A program made the position numbers and the translations under genes. Below are positions 34,607-44,413 of a stretch of 64,000 nt of DNA, one piece after another. The notes beneath the pieces are model-generated. The model was not told the origin of the DNA, made no database searches, and was given only the letters and a program-made list of their open reading frames with translations. The DNA comes from an uncultured Rhodopila sp. GTDB lineage: Bacteria; Pseudomonadota; Alphaproteobacteria; Acetobacterales; Acetobacteraceae. The stretch covers positions 1 to 64,000 of the forward strand of contig NZ_CAIWTY010000033.1 in NCBI RefSeq assembly GCF_903915725.1. The letters run 5' to 3'. Position 1 is the stretch's first letter. Each line of letters starts with the position of its first letter.

Positions 34607-37171
34607 TCAGACCTCAGGCCAGGTTTCCGCCAGCAGCCGGTGTACCGCCTCGGCGGAGTCGAGATCCAGCGCCCGCCTTGCGACCCGCGCGCAGTCCTGG
34701 ACGCTCAGCGTGCGCAGCAGCGCCTTCACCGCCGGGATGGCCGATGCGGTTGCGGATAGTTCCGTCACGCCGAGCCCGACCAGCACCGCCGCGGCACGCG
34801 GCAGCGAAGCGATGCCGCCGCAGACTCCGACCCAGCGTTTGTGCAGCCGGGCGCCGTCGCAGGTCATGGCGATCAGCCGCAGGATGGCCGGGTGCAGCCC
34901 GTCCATCTGGCGGGCGAGCAGCGGATTGCCGCGGTCCATCGCCAGCGTGTACTGGGTCAGGTCGTTGCTGCCGATGGAGAAGAAATCCGCCTCGGCGGCC
35001 AGTGTCCCGGCCATCAGCGCGGCCGACGGCACTTCCACCATGATGCCGAGCTGCACCGGGGCGGTGTGGCCGAGCTCGGCGCGTACCTCGTCGAACAGGG
35101 CACGCGCGGCGCGGATCTCCTCCAGCAGGGCGATCATCGGCAGCATGATCCGGCACTGTCCCGCCGGTTGCACGCGCAGGATGGCGCGGAACTGCGCCTT
35201 CAGCAGTTCGGGCTGCCATAGCCCGACGCGCACGCCACGCAGGCCGAGCGCGGGGTTTTCCTCCGGCGGCAGGTCGAGATAGGGCAGCGGCTTGTCGGCC
35301 CCGGCGTCGAGCGTGCGGATGATCAGCGGCCGGCCTTGCAGCCCTTCGGCGATGCGCTGGTAGGTCGCGGATTGAACGTCCTCGCTCGGCGCGGTGACTC
35401 GGTCGAGGAACAGGAATTCGCTGCGCAGCAGGCCGCAGCCTTCAGCGCCGCGGGCCAGTGCCTCGGGGATGTCGGCCTCGCCGCCGAGATTGGCGGCGAT
35501 CTCGATGCGGGTGCCGTCCGTCAGCCGGCAGTCAGCCGCGGCGGCGCGCAGCTGTGTGGCGGCGCGTTCCCGCGCGGCGGCAATCGAAGCATCGGTGCGG
35601 GCAAGCGCTTCCGCTTCCGGGAAGGCGCGCAACGTGCCGGCTTCGGCGTCCAGAATGACCGGCGCGCCCTCCGGCACGCGGGCGAGACCGGGGCCGACGG
35701 CGACCAGGGTCGGGATGCCGAGGGACGCGGCCATGATGACGACGTGCGACGTCCGGCCGCCTTTCGCGAGCGCGATGCCGGCGATGCCGTCCACCGGCAG
35801 GGCGGCGAACTGCGATGGCAGCAGGTCGTCGGCCAGCAGCACCGCGCGCGGCGGCAGCACCACGGCTTCCTGCGCCTTGCCGCTGATCGCCTGAAGCACG
35901 CGGCGGCCGACGTCGCGCAGATCGTCGGTTCGCTCCGCCATACGGTCGATGCCGAGTCCGCGCAGGATGTCGATCTGGCGGTCGATCGCGCCGCTCCAGG
36001 CGAAGCCGGCGCTTTTGCCGGCGGCGATCGTGGCGTCGGCGGCGCCGACGAGCTCGGGGTCTTCGACGAAGGCCAGATGGGCGCCGAGGATTTCGGCTTG
36101 CGGCGAGCCGGGGGGCGCGCGGCCGATTTCGGCTTGCAGAGCGGTTTGGGCGGCGGCGAGGGCGCGGTGGAGGATATCGTGCTCGGCCGCGGGTTCGGCA
36201 CCGTATTCAGCCACGTCTACCCGATCGGTATGCAGCGGGAAGGCGGTGCCGACGGCGCGGCCCGGGACGGCGGCGACGCCGGACAGAACCTGTTCGGTGC
36301 CGGGGTCGAAGGGGATGGCGGGCGGTGCCGGTTCAGGAACTGCCGTCGCCGGGGCAGGGGGCGTTGCCGGTCCGGCGGCTTCGAACCCGTGGCCTTCGGA
36401 CAGCAAGGCGGCGATCGCGTCCAGCGCCGCCTCGGCGTCGGTGCCACGGCCGATCAGCGTGACGGTGTCTCCGGCCTGCGCGCCGAGGCCCATCAGCGAG
36501 ACCGAACTGCGGGCGTTGGCCTTGCTGCCCCGAAACGCCACGGCGGTATCGGCCTGGAAGCCTCTGGCGGCGGCGGAAATCAGGCCGGCGGGGCGGGCGT
36601 GCAGGCCGGTGGGAATGCGCAGGACCACGTCGCGGGTCACCTCCGCCGCCCCGGTCTCGGCGGTCCAGGCGGATTCGGTTGCGTCCGGAGCGATCGTGAA
36701 GATGGCCTCTCCGGTCTTGACCTCCCGGCCCTGCCGCCGATCGGCCACGGTGAAGGTGCGGTCGCCGGCGGTGACGATGACCGGGCTGAGCAGGCTTTTC
36801 ACCCGCACCGCGATCGAGGCGGCATCGAAGCTGATCAATGCGTCGCCTTGGCGGACCTGCTGGCCGGCGGCGACGTGGGGGGTAAACCCGACGCCGTCCA
36901 GTTCCACGGTGTCGAGGCCGATATGCATCAGGATGTCCGCGCCGGCGGTGGTGCGCAGTGTCAGCGCGTGGTGGGCGCGGTGCAGCATCGTGATTGTGCC
37001 GTCGCAGGGCGCGCGGAGGACCTGATCAACCGGGTCGATGGCGACGCCGTCACCAAGCACCAGCCCGGCGAATACGGGATCCGGCAGTTCGGACAACGGG
37101 GTCGCCCAGCCGGCCAGCGGCGCCATGACGGTTTCCCGCGCACCGGATTGAGGGCCGATATCGGGACTCAT
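34607..37171 (-). CDS. PTS multiphosphoryl-transfer protein: EIIA(Glc)-HPr-EI fusion
   Basis: An 854-residue cytoplasmic protein with three PTS parts in order. EIIA(Glc) covers about 15-150, with the His in [14 protein letters not shown]. HPr covers about 185-270, with the His in [10 protein letters not shown] and the regulatory-type Ser in [10 protein letters not shown]. Enzyme I covers about 295-850, with the His in [19 protein letters not shown] and PEP-site blocks [27 protein letters not shown] and [15 protein letters not shown]. With the EIICB downstream it makes a self-contained phosphorelay from PEP to sugar. Residue positions are approximate. Confidence 0.92.
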   Translation of the reverse strand: MSPDIGPQSGARETVMAPLAGWATPLSELPDPVFAGLVLGDGVAIDPVDQVLRAPCDGTITMLHRAHHALTLRTTAGADILMHIGLDTVELDGVGFTPHVAAGQQVRQGDALISFDAASIAVRVKSLLSPVIVTAGDRTFTVADRRQGREVKTGEAIFTIAPDATESAWTAETGAAEVTRDVVLRIPTGLHARPAGLISAAARGFQADTAVAFRGSKANARSSVSLMGLGAQAGDTVTLIGRGTDAEAALDAIAALLSEGHGFEAAGPATPPAPATAVPEPAPPAIPFDPGTEQVLSGVAAVPGRAVGTAFPLHTDRVDVAEYGAEPAAEHDILHRALAAAQTALQAEIGRAPPGSPQAEILGAHLAFVEDPELVGAADATIAAGKSAGFAWSGAIDRQIDILRGLGIDRMAERTDDLRDVGRRVLQAISGKAQEAVVLPPRAVLLADDLLPSQFAALPVDGIAGIALAKGGRTSHVVIMAASLGIPTLVAVGPGLARVPEGAPVILDAEAGTLRAFPEAEALARTDASIAAARERAATQLRAAAADCRLTDGTRIEIAANLGGEADIPEALARGAEGCGLLRSEFLFLDRVTAPSEDVQSATYQRIAEGLQGRPLIIRTLDAGADKPLPYLDLPPEENPALGLRGVRVGLWQPELLKAQFRAILRVQPAGQCRIMLPMIALLEEIRAARALFDEVRAELGHTAPVQLGIMVEVPSAALMAGTLAAEADFFSIGSNDLTQYTLAMDRGNPLLARQMDGLHPAILRLIAMTCDGARLHKRWVGVCGGIASLPRAAAVLVGLGVTELSATASAIPAVKALLRTLSVQDCARVARRALDLDSAEAVHRLLAETWPEV

Positions 37172-37387
37172 GATAGCGTTCTCCCTTGGCCTGCCGCCGG
37201 TTGGTCACCGGACTGTCTTTTTCGACACTGCACGGAATGGTAGCAGCGGTCGATACGGTCCGGGTTGCGTCCGGCCGATTTTTGCGGGCGGTAACCTACC
37301 CTTTGGGATGTAAGTGGTTGAGAAAACAGGTATCAACCGCCGTGGCCTTGGTCGGGTCGCGGGTTGCGCATGGGGATCAATATCTTG

Positions 37388-38863
37388 TCACCCACCCGGC
37401 CAAGTGAGCTCCGCCACCTCTTGGCGCATCCGCCGGCGCAGCGAGTCGCGGGCGAGTGACCGCACCTCACCGACGTTAAGCGCGAACGCACTGACACCGT
37501 AGAGTATCGTCCCGAACATCATGGCCCCGAACAGGCCGTGCCAGTTGAGCGGGAAGCGGATCAATGTCAGACCGGCGATCATCGGGACCACTGCCAGGAT
37601 GCACCGAATCGTCTGCCCGAGCGGCACCCACACGGGAAACAAGGACGTCCCGATAAGGCAGCCGCTGATCACCGTCAGCCACTGGCATCCGAGTGCGGTC
37701 CAGGCGGCGCCGAACATGCCATAACGGGGCACGACGAAGAGATTGAGCGCGATGTTCAGGACCGTCACAGGCAGGTATGTCCAGAGCATCCGCAACGGCC
37801 GTCCGCTGAGATGGAAGGCATGGTCGACGAAATGCGCCCGCAGGCTGCGGGCGAGCGCGGTGTAGGCCATGATTGGCAGAAGCGCGGCGACGCCCGGGCG
37901 AAACGCCGGCCCGACGAGCGTAGCGGCGATATAATCTGCGGTCAGCGCCAGGCCGGCGCAGGCCGGCAGACTGACCGCCAACAGGGCGATCCCGTTTCGC
38001 CCGGCCTGCAGCCGGGCGGCTTCCTTGCCCTGGTGCTCCAGCACCTTCACCACCAGAGGGAACGTCGTCGTCGTGATCGAGCCGCAGATCAGCGATGTCG
38101 GCCGCTCCACCAGGCTGTAGGCGACGGCGAAAATACCCAGCGCCTCGGCCCCCGCCATTGATCCGATCATGAAGCGGTCGCTGGTCTGCAGGATCGCCGT
38201 GGTCGCCGCGACCGCCACCATCGGCCATGCATAGGCGAGAAGGCGCACCAGTTCAGCCTTGTCCACGCCCTTGGCCGTTCGCGCCAGCGGCGCCAGCAGC
38301 AGGCGGACATCGGCGAGCGAACACAGGACCGCAGCAAGCAGCAGGCCGAGCACGATGGCCTCCGCGGAGGGACCGAGCGAATAGAGCGCCACCAGCCCCA
38401 GCCCGAAGCCCAGGACCGCGTGCGCGCACTCGATCGCATTAAACCGCTGCATCTTGTCGGCCGAGCGGTTGATCGCCTGGTTAAGCTGCACGAGCGAGCG
38501 GAACAGCAGCATCGGAACCGCCAGCAGGGCGGCCAGCCGATACGCCTGCGGCATGTCGACGGCCAGCATGCCGCCAGCGCAGATCAGGGTCGCCGCGCCG
38601 GCCATGCCGTAGAACAGCAGGTAGGCTTCCTTCAGCAGGCGATCTTTCCGGGCGGCCCTTGCCGCGCCCGGGTAAAACCGCATCACGGCGATCGGCAGGG
38701 CGTGGAACAGCGACGTCTGCAACACGAGCACGGTGGCGAATACATAGCTGTAGACGCCGAACGCCGCCGGCGACAGCAGCCGTGTGTAGGCATAGACCAT
38801 CAGAATTGAAACGACGGCAGGCACCACGTTGGATGGTACGTAACCCAGGATTTGGCGATACAA
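37388..38863 (-). CDS. Wzx-like polysaccharide flippase (MOP superfamily)
   Basis: A 491-residue inner-membrane protein with 12-14 helices and the oligosaccharide-flippase plan: NVVPAVVSILMVYAYTRLLSP at the start, AWPMVAVAATTAILQTSDRF in the middle and PRYGMFGAAWTALGCQW later. Such proteins flip lipid-linked glycan units during capsule, exopolysaccharide or O-antigen synthesis. No glycosyltransferase or polymerase genes surround it. The next minus-strand genes upstream are a YbaK deacylase and an NRPS set, so it may instead serve an exported lipid-linked product (inference). Confidence 0.8.
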   Translation of the reverse strand: MYRQILGYVPSNVVPAVVSILMVYAYTRLLSPAAFGVYSYVFATVLVLQTSLFHALPIAVMRFYPGAARAARKDRLLKEAYLLFYGMAGAATLICAGGMLAVDMPQAYRLAALLAVPMLLFRSLVQLNQAINRSADKMQRFNAIECAHAVLGFGLGLVALYSLGPSAEAIVLGLLLAAVLCSLADVRLLLAPLARTAKGVDKAELVRLLAYAWPMVAVAATTAILQTSDRFMIGSMAGAEALGIFAVAYSLVERPTSLICGSITTTTFPLVVKVLEHQGKEAARLQAGRNGIALLAVSLPACAGLALTADYIAATLVGPAFRPGVAALLPIMAYTALARSLRAHFVDHAFHLSGRPLRMLWTYLPVTVLNIALNLFVVPRYGMFGAAWTALGCQWLTVISGCLIGTSLFPVWVPLGQTIRCILAVVPMIAGLTLIRFPLNWHGLFGAMMFGTILYGVSAFALNVGEVRSLARDSLRRRMRQEVAELTWPGG

Positions 38864-39060
38864 GGTTGAGATGCCTCATTGAGAAATGACGGCCGCCCGC
38901 GCCGCCGGCTTGCAGTTGTGGCTGCCGATGCCGGCGTTAACCCGGATGCTTTCGCCGTCACGCCGGACGGTTTGTTCATGGACGATCGATCCAACGCGCA
39001 TCAAATCACGTTGGTTTGACGATCCATTCTTCAGGTTGCATCGTGCAGGGTTTGCTCGTC

Positions 39061-39585
39061 CTAGAGGTAAGCGGCAACCTCCTGCCGCCTGGCGTGCCCG
39101 CGCTGGTGATCCGGGGCGCCCGATGTCGATATGATATCGCATCGCATCGCGCCGAGCAGTTTCTCCAGATGGACCGCATTCAATTCGACACCGGCGGTGA
39201 GGTCGCCTGAGCTGATGTCCACGTCATCCTCAAGAAAAACTGAGTGATCCATGTAAAAACTGGCAACTGCGAAGAACTGGGTAGGCGAGATCGCGCCGAC
39301 CACCACGTCGAATTCCTCGGCAAGTCTCTCACGGCAAATCAGGTCTATTTTAATTCCACCCGCGAGGGATCTTACTTTCTTTAGTTTCAGAATTTTGTCA
39401 CCAGGGATCAACATGACATGTAAACCCCCCTCAATATCCATGCCGACCATGCACTTAACGATCTGAGATACGCGGACGCCGCGCTCCCTGGCAGCGTCTT
39501 CGCAGTTATAGGCAGGAAGTGAATGACGCTTTAACTTGTAAGAGATGCCGTGTTCCGAAAGGAAACGGGTGACAACGGTTTCCAT
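39061..39585 (-). CDS. YbaK/EbsC-domain aminoacyl-tRNA deacylase-like protein
   Basis: A 174-residue protein with the YbaK fold: LPAYNCEDAARERGVRVSQI, KCMVGMDIEGGLHVMLIPGD with the conserved Lys, and VVVGAISPTQFFAVASFYMD. Family members hydrolyse mischarged Cys-, Pro- or Ala-tRNA. The last 25 residues are basic and look appended. It is noticeably less GC-rich than its neighbours. Lying beside a small NRPS set, it could edit or supply an aminoacyl species, but this is speculative. Confidence 0.75.
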   Translation of the reverse strand: METVVTRFLSEHGISYKLKRHSLPAYNCEDAARERGVRVSQIVKCMVGMDIEGGLHVMLIPGDKILKLKKVRSLAGGIKIDLICRERLAEEFDVVVGAISPTQFFAVASFYMDHSVFLEDDVDISSGDLTAGVELNAVHLEKLLGAMRCDIISTSGAPDHQRGHARRQEVAAYL

Positions 39586-39895
39586 TCTTGCTCTCCTTGA
39601 TCGCGATTTGACGTTTCCGGGTCACGCTGAAGCAGCGGCCGTGATGCCTCGCACCGGGCGTGAACAGGCCGCCGGCACCAGGGGTGTTTCAGTTGGAAGA
39701 TATTAAGCGTTCCGGCATCGATGCCGGAACGCTTAAGCGAGGCGCGCTACACGGAAGCGTACCGGTGCTGACATCGATCCCCCGGCCGCGCCGCCCGGGT
39801 GTCCGCGTCTCCGCTGCACGGCGTCGATGGCCGGCCTTCGCAGCGGTCGCTGCGTCCGCCATGACGGTGGTGGCAACCGCGGACGGGTATGGCGC
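39586..39895. other. Intergenic region between the deacylase and thioesterase genes
   Basis: At 39708-39737 GCGTTCCGGCATCGAT is followed by ATGCCGGAACGC, making a strong hairpin (GCGTTCCGGCAT/ATGCCGGAACGC). It lacks a clear T-run on either strand. It may be the transcript end of the NRPS run. No gene is seen. Confidence 0.45.
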
Positions 39896-40843
39896 TCATG
39901 CTTGCGATGCGACCGTGTCGAGCCGCTGTTGCAACGCGGTTGCGAGCACCGACACTTCCGGACCGCGCAGGATTTCTTCGATGTCGAGCTTGCCGATTCT
40001 GTGCAGGCGAACGGTCCGGGCGAAGTCCTGCCATTTGTGGGCGTGATGCCATTCCTCGCCGCTAACGAACTGGTCGATCTGCCCGAGGTATCGTCGCGGC
40101 CTGTAGGCACGCACCGCGGCGAGCGTTGCAACTTCGAGCCGCAGATCGATCTTGGCCATGAAGTTGACCTCCGGCGGCGCCTCGCGCCGATGAACGCGTT
40201 CCTCCGGGTGAATGAGTTTCCGGATCCTGCGCACGACTTTTTGCTTCCGCTCCGCCAGCGAGCCGGAGGTAAGACCCGCCGCGAAGCGGCTGAGAGGCCG
40301 GAATGCCGTCGGAAACGGGCTTCCGATAAGCGCCAGAAGAGCGACTTCCTGACCCGCCGCGGTCAATTGTTGCGCCACTTCAAATGCAATAGTACCCCCC
40401 GAGCAATGGCCGCCGATGAGGTACGGGCCGTTGGGGCGGTAGCGGCGGATCTGCTCGACCTGGAAACGGGCAAGCGCCTCCACCGATGTCAACGGCTCGC
40501 TGCCGTCCAGGCCCGGCGGCTGGACGCCGAGCACGGGTTGTTCCGGGTCCAGTTGGCGTGCCATCGGCAGCATGAAAAACACGTCGCCACGATAGCCGGA
40601 CACAATGAACAACGGCGGCCGACTGCCACCGGGCTTGATCGGCACAATGGCGGAGGGCGTGCTTTTCAGCGCGTCAGCCTCTTGCAGGAAGGCAAGGATT
40701 TCCTGCTTGCGGCTGGCCAGGACCGCACGCATCTCGGCATCGAGCGCACCTGCCGGCGCGGTGCACTTGATCCGGTCCGCTTCGACCCACAGCTTGACGT
40801 CCCGCTCCCGCAGCGTTGACAGAAGTGTTGCCGTGTCCATCAT
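39896..40843 (-). CDS. NRPS thioesterase with TubC-like docking domain and Cys at the nucleophile position
   Basis: A 315-residue protein. Residues 1-52 resemble the TubC N-terminal docking domain (LRERDVKLWVEADRIKCTAP). The thioesterase follows (PPLFIVSGYRGDVFFMLPMA, LIGGHCSGGTIAFEVAQQL). The nucleophile elbow reads G145-H-C147-S-G, so the nucleophile position is Cys where Ser is usual. The next residue is Ser148. It releases or cyclises a carrier-bound product. Its start overlaps the NRPS stop by 4 bases (ATGA), so it is translationally coupled and likely docks onto the A-PCP protein. Confidence 0.82.
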   Translation of the reverse strand: MMDTATLLSTLRERDVKLWVEADRIKCTAPAGALDAEMRAVLASRKQEILAFLQEADALKSTPSAIVPIKPGGSRPPLFIVSGYRGDVFFMLPMARQLDPEQPVLGVQPPGLDGSEPLTSVEALARFQVEQIRRYRPNGPYLIGGHCSGGTIAFEVAQQLTAAGQEVALLALIGSPFPTAFRPLSRFAAGLTSGSLAERKQKVVRRIRKLIHPEERVHRREAPPEVNFMAKIDLRLEVATLAAVRAYRPRRYLGQIDQFVSGEEWHHAHKWQDFARTVRLHRIGKLDIEEILRGPEVSVLATALQQRLDTVASQA

Positions 40844-42762
40844 AGAATGAACTCTTCCCGCTGAGCCGCTCCCGAACCGGACTCGCGGCGCGTTAGCACG
40901 AAGCTGTCGACGAGTTCCGCAAGTCCCGCGATCGTCGGCCGGTCGAACAGGGCGGCAAGTTGGAGATCGACACCGAAAGTCTCATGCAGCCGAACGAGCA
41001 GCCTGACGGCCGTCATCGAGTCGCCACCCAGATCAAAGTAGTCATCGTGTATGCCGATGCCGTTGATCGCCAACAGATCACACCAGATCGCCGCAATCAG
41101 CTTCTCGGTCTCCGTCCGCGGCGATCCGCCGGTGCCGGCACTCACGTTCTCCACGAGCGGCGGCGGCAGGGCCTTGCGGTCGAACTTCCCGTTCGGCGTC
41201 AGCGGAAGCGAGTCCATGTAGACGAACTTCGCGGGCACCATGTATTCGGGAAGTTTTTCTTTCAGGAACCCGCGCAGATCTGCGGCCACGGGCACGATAA
41301 AGTCACGCGGGACCAGATAGCCCACGAGCTGCTTGTTGCCGGGCTCATCCTCGCGCGCCAGGACAACGCAGGACCGCACCTTCGGGTGCGCCGCGAGAGC
41401 CGCCTCGATCTCACCGAGTTCGATGCGGTAGCCGCGGACCTTGACCTGGTCGTCGGCCCGGCCAAGGCAATACAACGTCCCGTTGGCCTGGTACTGTGCA
41501 AGGTCTCCGGTCCTGAACAGGCACGCGCCGGGGACGCTGCCAAACGTGTCGGGCACGAAGCGCTCGGCGGTGAGTTCCGGCCGGTTCAGGTAACCGCGCG
41601 CCACGCCCGCGCCGCCGATATACAGCTCTCCGGTCACGCCCGGCGGCACCGGCTGCATGTCCGGATCGAGCACGTACAACTGCGTGTTGGCGATCGGCCG
41701 CCCGATCGGCACGGTCCCGGTGGCCGCGTCGGCGGGCTGCACTTCGTAGATGCTGCAACCAACAACCGTTTCGGTGGGGCCATACTCGTTGATGAGCCGC
41801 GTCGGGGGCACCAGGCCGCGCCAGAGCCGGAGGCTTTCGGCGAGCAGATTTTCGCCGCCGATGACGAAAGCCCGGCAGATGCCCGCCGCCTGTTCGGGGC
41901 GCAACTGCTGGTTCAGCAGTTCGAGGTGGGCCGGGGTGATCTTGACCAGGCTTCGGTCGCCGCTGCGCAGAAGCGCGGCCAGTAGGTTCTGGGCGCCGAG
42001 ATCCTCCGGCAGAAGCTCGACCGTCCCGCCGGCGAGCAACGGCGTGTAGAGGCTCGTCACCGTGAGGTCGAAGGCGACGGAGGTATGAACCGGAACCGAA
42101 CGCCCGGGTTCGACGGCATAGGCGCGGATTGCCCACCAGAGATAGTTGACCAGCCCGCGCTGCAGGATCATGGCGCCTTTCGGTTGGCCGGTCGATCCGG
42201 AGGTGTACATGACGTAAGCCAGATCGGACGGGTCTGAGATGGGCGCAAGGTTCTCGGCGCTTTCCCGCGCGAGCAGCGGCCAGCCGGCATCCAGGTAGAT
42301 CGTTTTGTCGGCGGGCACGGTAGAGAATAGCGCGCTGCATTTCTCCTCGGTCAGCAGCAGAACCGTTTGGGAGTCGGCGAGCATGAATGACAGGCGCTCC
42401 GGCGGGTAGGCCGGGTCCAGCGGCACGTAGGCGCCGCCGGCCTTCCAGACGGCCAGCAGCGCGACGACCATTTCCGGCGAGCGTTCAAGGCAGACGCCCA
42501 CCAGCACGTCGGGTCCCACGCCACGCTTGCGAAGCATGTGCGCGACTTTGTTGGCGCGCTCGTTCAGCTCGCCGTAGCTGACCTGGCGTTGGCCAAAAAC
42601 CAGGGCGACGGCCCCGGGGTCGCGGGCGACCTGTTGCTCGAACAGTTCGTGCGCGCAGACCTGCGGGAAATCCGCCCCGGTGTCATTAAAGCGAGTTATC
42701 GACTGTCCGCCGTTGCTCGAAGCTGGTTCGGGCCGCGCAAGGACTTCACCGGATGTCGTCAC
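40840..42762 (-). CDS. NRPS adenylation-carrier protein didomain
   Basis: A 640-residue protein with one A domain and one PCP and no condensation domain. Core motifs are LAYVMYTSGSTGQPKGAM (A3), NEYGPTETVVGC (A5), GELYIGGAGVARGYLNRPEL (A6), LFRTGDLAQY (A7), GRADDQVKVRGYRIELGEIE (A8) and NGKFDRKALP (A10). The carrier has DDYFDLGGDSMTAVRLL with the phosphopantetheine Ser. Lining residues read about D-L-T-K-V-G-E-V-G-K, closest to remembered Asn/Asp codes. GTG 42762 is the start, overlapping the upstream stop (CTGTGA) with GGGAGATCCCT before it. Confidence 0.88.
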   Translation of the reverse strand: MTTSGEVLARPEPASSNGGQSITRFNDTGADFPQVCAHELFEQQVARDPGAVALVFGQRQVSYGELNERANKVAHMLRKRGVGPDVLVGVCLERSPEMVVALLAVWKAGGAYVPLDPAYPPERLSFMLADSQTVLLLTEEKCSALFSTVPADKTIYLDAGWPLLARESAENLAPISDPSDLAYVMYTSGSTGQPKGAMILQRGLVNYLWWAIRAYAVEPGRSVPVHTSVAFDLTVTSLYTPLLAGGTVELLPEDLGAQNLLAALLRSGDRSLVKITPAHLELLNQQLRPEQAAGICRAFVIGGENLLAESLRLWRGLVPPTRLINEYGPTETVVGCSIYEVQPADAATGTVPIGRPIANTQLYVLDPDMQPVPPGVTGELYIGGAGVARGYLNRPELTAERFVPDTFGSVPGACLFRTGDLAQYQANGTLYCLGRADDQVKVRGYRIELGEIEAALAAHPKVRSCVVLAREDEPGNKQLVGYLVPRDFIVPVAADLRGFLKEKLPEYMVPAKFVYMDSLPLTPNGKFDRKALPPPLVENVSAGTGGSPRTETEKLIAAIWCDLLAINGIGIHDDYFDLGGDSMTAVRLLVRLHETFGVDLQLAALFDRPTIAGLAELVDSFVLTRRESGSGAAQREEFIL

Positions 42763-43913
42763 AGGGATCTCCCGATTAATTCTTTCATGATCTCGTTTGA
42801 GCCGCCGTAGATGCGTTGCACCCGGCTGTCCGCCCACATGCGGCCAATTGGACACTCTTGCATGTATCCATAGCCGCCATGCAGTTGCACGCACTCGTCG
42901 ATGATGTGGAACTGACGGTCTGTCAGCCAATATTTCGCCATCGCCGCGGTCACCGAATCGAGCTTGCCGACAAGGAACTGCTGAATACAGGTTTCGATGA
43001 AAACGCGGCCGATATGCGCTTCGGTTTTGCACTCCGCCAGCTTGAACCGCGTGTTCTGCAAATCGAGCAGCGGCTTGCCGAAGGCGTTCCGTTCCTTGAC
43101 ATAGCGCGTCGTGATTTCAACCGCGGCCTCCGCGGCCGCGACCGCGCTCAGTCCGATGGACAGGCGTTCGTAGCAGAGCTGGTCCATCAACTGGAACAAT
43201 CCGCGGCCTTCGCCCGAGCCCAGCAGGTTCGCGACGGGAACGCGTACGTCGTCGAAGAACAGTTCGCAGACATCCTGCGTGTGCCGCCCGAGCTTTTGCA
43301 GCGGACGGCCGATCTGGTAGCCGGGGAGATCGGCCGTTTCGAGTACGATCAGAGAGAGTGCCCTGGGGCCGACCGCCTGAGGATCGGTGCGCATGGCGAG
43401 GCAGATCAGTCCCGCCTGCGAACCGTTGGTGATGAAGGTCTTTGAACCGCGGATGACGTAATGGTCGCCGTCCTTTCGGCCGATGGTCTTCATCGCCTGC
43501 AGGTCGGAACCGGCGTCCGGCTCGGTCATTGCGATGGCGCCGACAAGCTCCCCGCTGGCCATGCGCGGCAGCCAGCGGCGCTTCTGCTCCGGGTTGCCGT
43601 AGGCGAGGATGTAATGCGCGACGATGCTCTGGACGCTGAAGCCGATATGGATACCGGCGCGGGCGAGTTCCCCGATAACGATGGCTTCGTGCGCGAAAGT
43701 TCCGCCGGCCCCGCCGTACTCTTCGGGCACGTCCGGGAGCAGCAACCCGGCTTTGCCGGCCGCGACCCAGGCGCCGGGGTCCGGGCGGCCCTGTTCGGCC
43801 CACCGTTCCTGGTGGGGCGCAAGCTCCTTTGCGATGAACTGGCGGACCGTTCCTTGGAAGATACGCGTGTCATCGGTCATCCAGGGTGAATCGGTCCCGG
43901 CAGGTGCTATCAT
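42759..43913 (-). CDS. Acyl-CoA dehydrogenase-family flavoprotein linked to the NRPS genes
   Basis: A 384-residue cytoplasmic FAD enzyme: VPEEYGGAGGTFAHEAIVIG, GAIAMTEPDAGSDLQAMKT (flavin site), FITNGSQAGLICLAMRTD, FGKPLLDLQNTRFKLAECKT and CVQLHGGYGYMQECPIGRMW with RIYGGSNEIMKELI at the end. Its 3' end overlaps the A-PCP start by 4 bases. Such enzymes in NRPS clusters oxidise carrier-bound aminoacyl or acyl groups, as in prolyl-to-pyrrolyl conversion. Here it may desaturate the loaded residue (inference). ATG 43913 with GGAACGAA upstream was chosen. Confidence 0.85.
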   Translation of the reverse strand: MIAPAGTDSPWMTDDTRIFQGTVRQFIAKELAPHQERWAEQGRPDPGAWVAAGKAGLLLPDVPEEYGGAGGTFAHEAIVIGELARAGIHIGFSVQSIVAHYILAYGNPEQKRRWLPRMASGELVGAIAMTEPDAGSDLQAMKTIGRKDGDHYVIRGSKTFITNGSQAGLICLAMRTDPQAVGPRALSLIVLETADLPGYQIGRPLQKLGRHTQDVCELFFDDVRVPVANLLGSGEGRGLFQLMDQLCYERLSIGLSAVAAAEAAVEITTRYVKERNAFGKPLLDLQNTRFKLAECKTEAHIGRVFIETCIQQFLVGKLDSVTAAMAKYWLTDRQFHIIDECVQLHGGYGYMQECPIGRMWADSRVQRIYGGSNEIMKELIGRSL

Positions 43914-44413
43914 TTCGTTCCGCCAATCGGGTGTATGTATCGCGATATAAAGACGAAATTGCACCTATCAGGGAAATAAAAAGCCAGTGAATGGCTCAGC
44001 ATTCTCCGCGCGATCGGTTCCGAAGTCAGGGCCGGGCCCATTCAAATTAAGCTGTATGGTAATGTAAGCCCGCTGTGATCGGCGAGCTGGCGACCCCGAG
44101 GGGCGGGGCGCCATCGGATGATCGCCTCGCGCAAAGATGATCGTTACAATTCGAAGTAATTGCGGGATCTTGTACGCTGGTGGACGGAATCCAGCGCCCG
44201 CCGCCGGCTTTCCGCCGCGCGGATCATTATTGATAAATCCAAGTACACCGAATCGCGAACCGGTTTCGATCCGATCAGGAGGCGATTGATCGCGGCTTGA
44301 GGTTCAACGGTGCGGCAAAACACGCCGCCGCGTGGCTTTGAGGAAAAAGCCCCTGACCGGTTTCGGCGATCGGGCCGCCCGGATGATGAACGCCGAAATC
44401 CCGGCCCGGGCCG
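43914..44413. other. Intergenic region upstream of the NRPS genes
   Basis: This 500-base stretch must hold the promoter of the acyl-CoA dehydrogenase/NRPS run. Part of it (about 44100-44280) is richer in A and T. I see no gene, repeat or clear operator. Confidence 0.45.

Noticed and set aside
35336-37243. 635-codon open frame on the plus strand
   Set aside because: It is antisense to the EIIA-HPr-EI gene, whose motifs are unmistakable. The frame is open only because of high GC content.
42083-42096. GTAT-GAAC-CGGAAC resembling the VnfA-like pattern
   Set aside because: It lies inside the NRPS coding region, differs at a fixed base and has no -24/-12 element nearby; a chance match.
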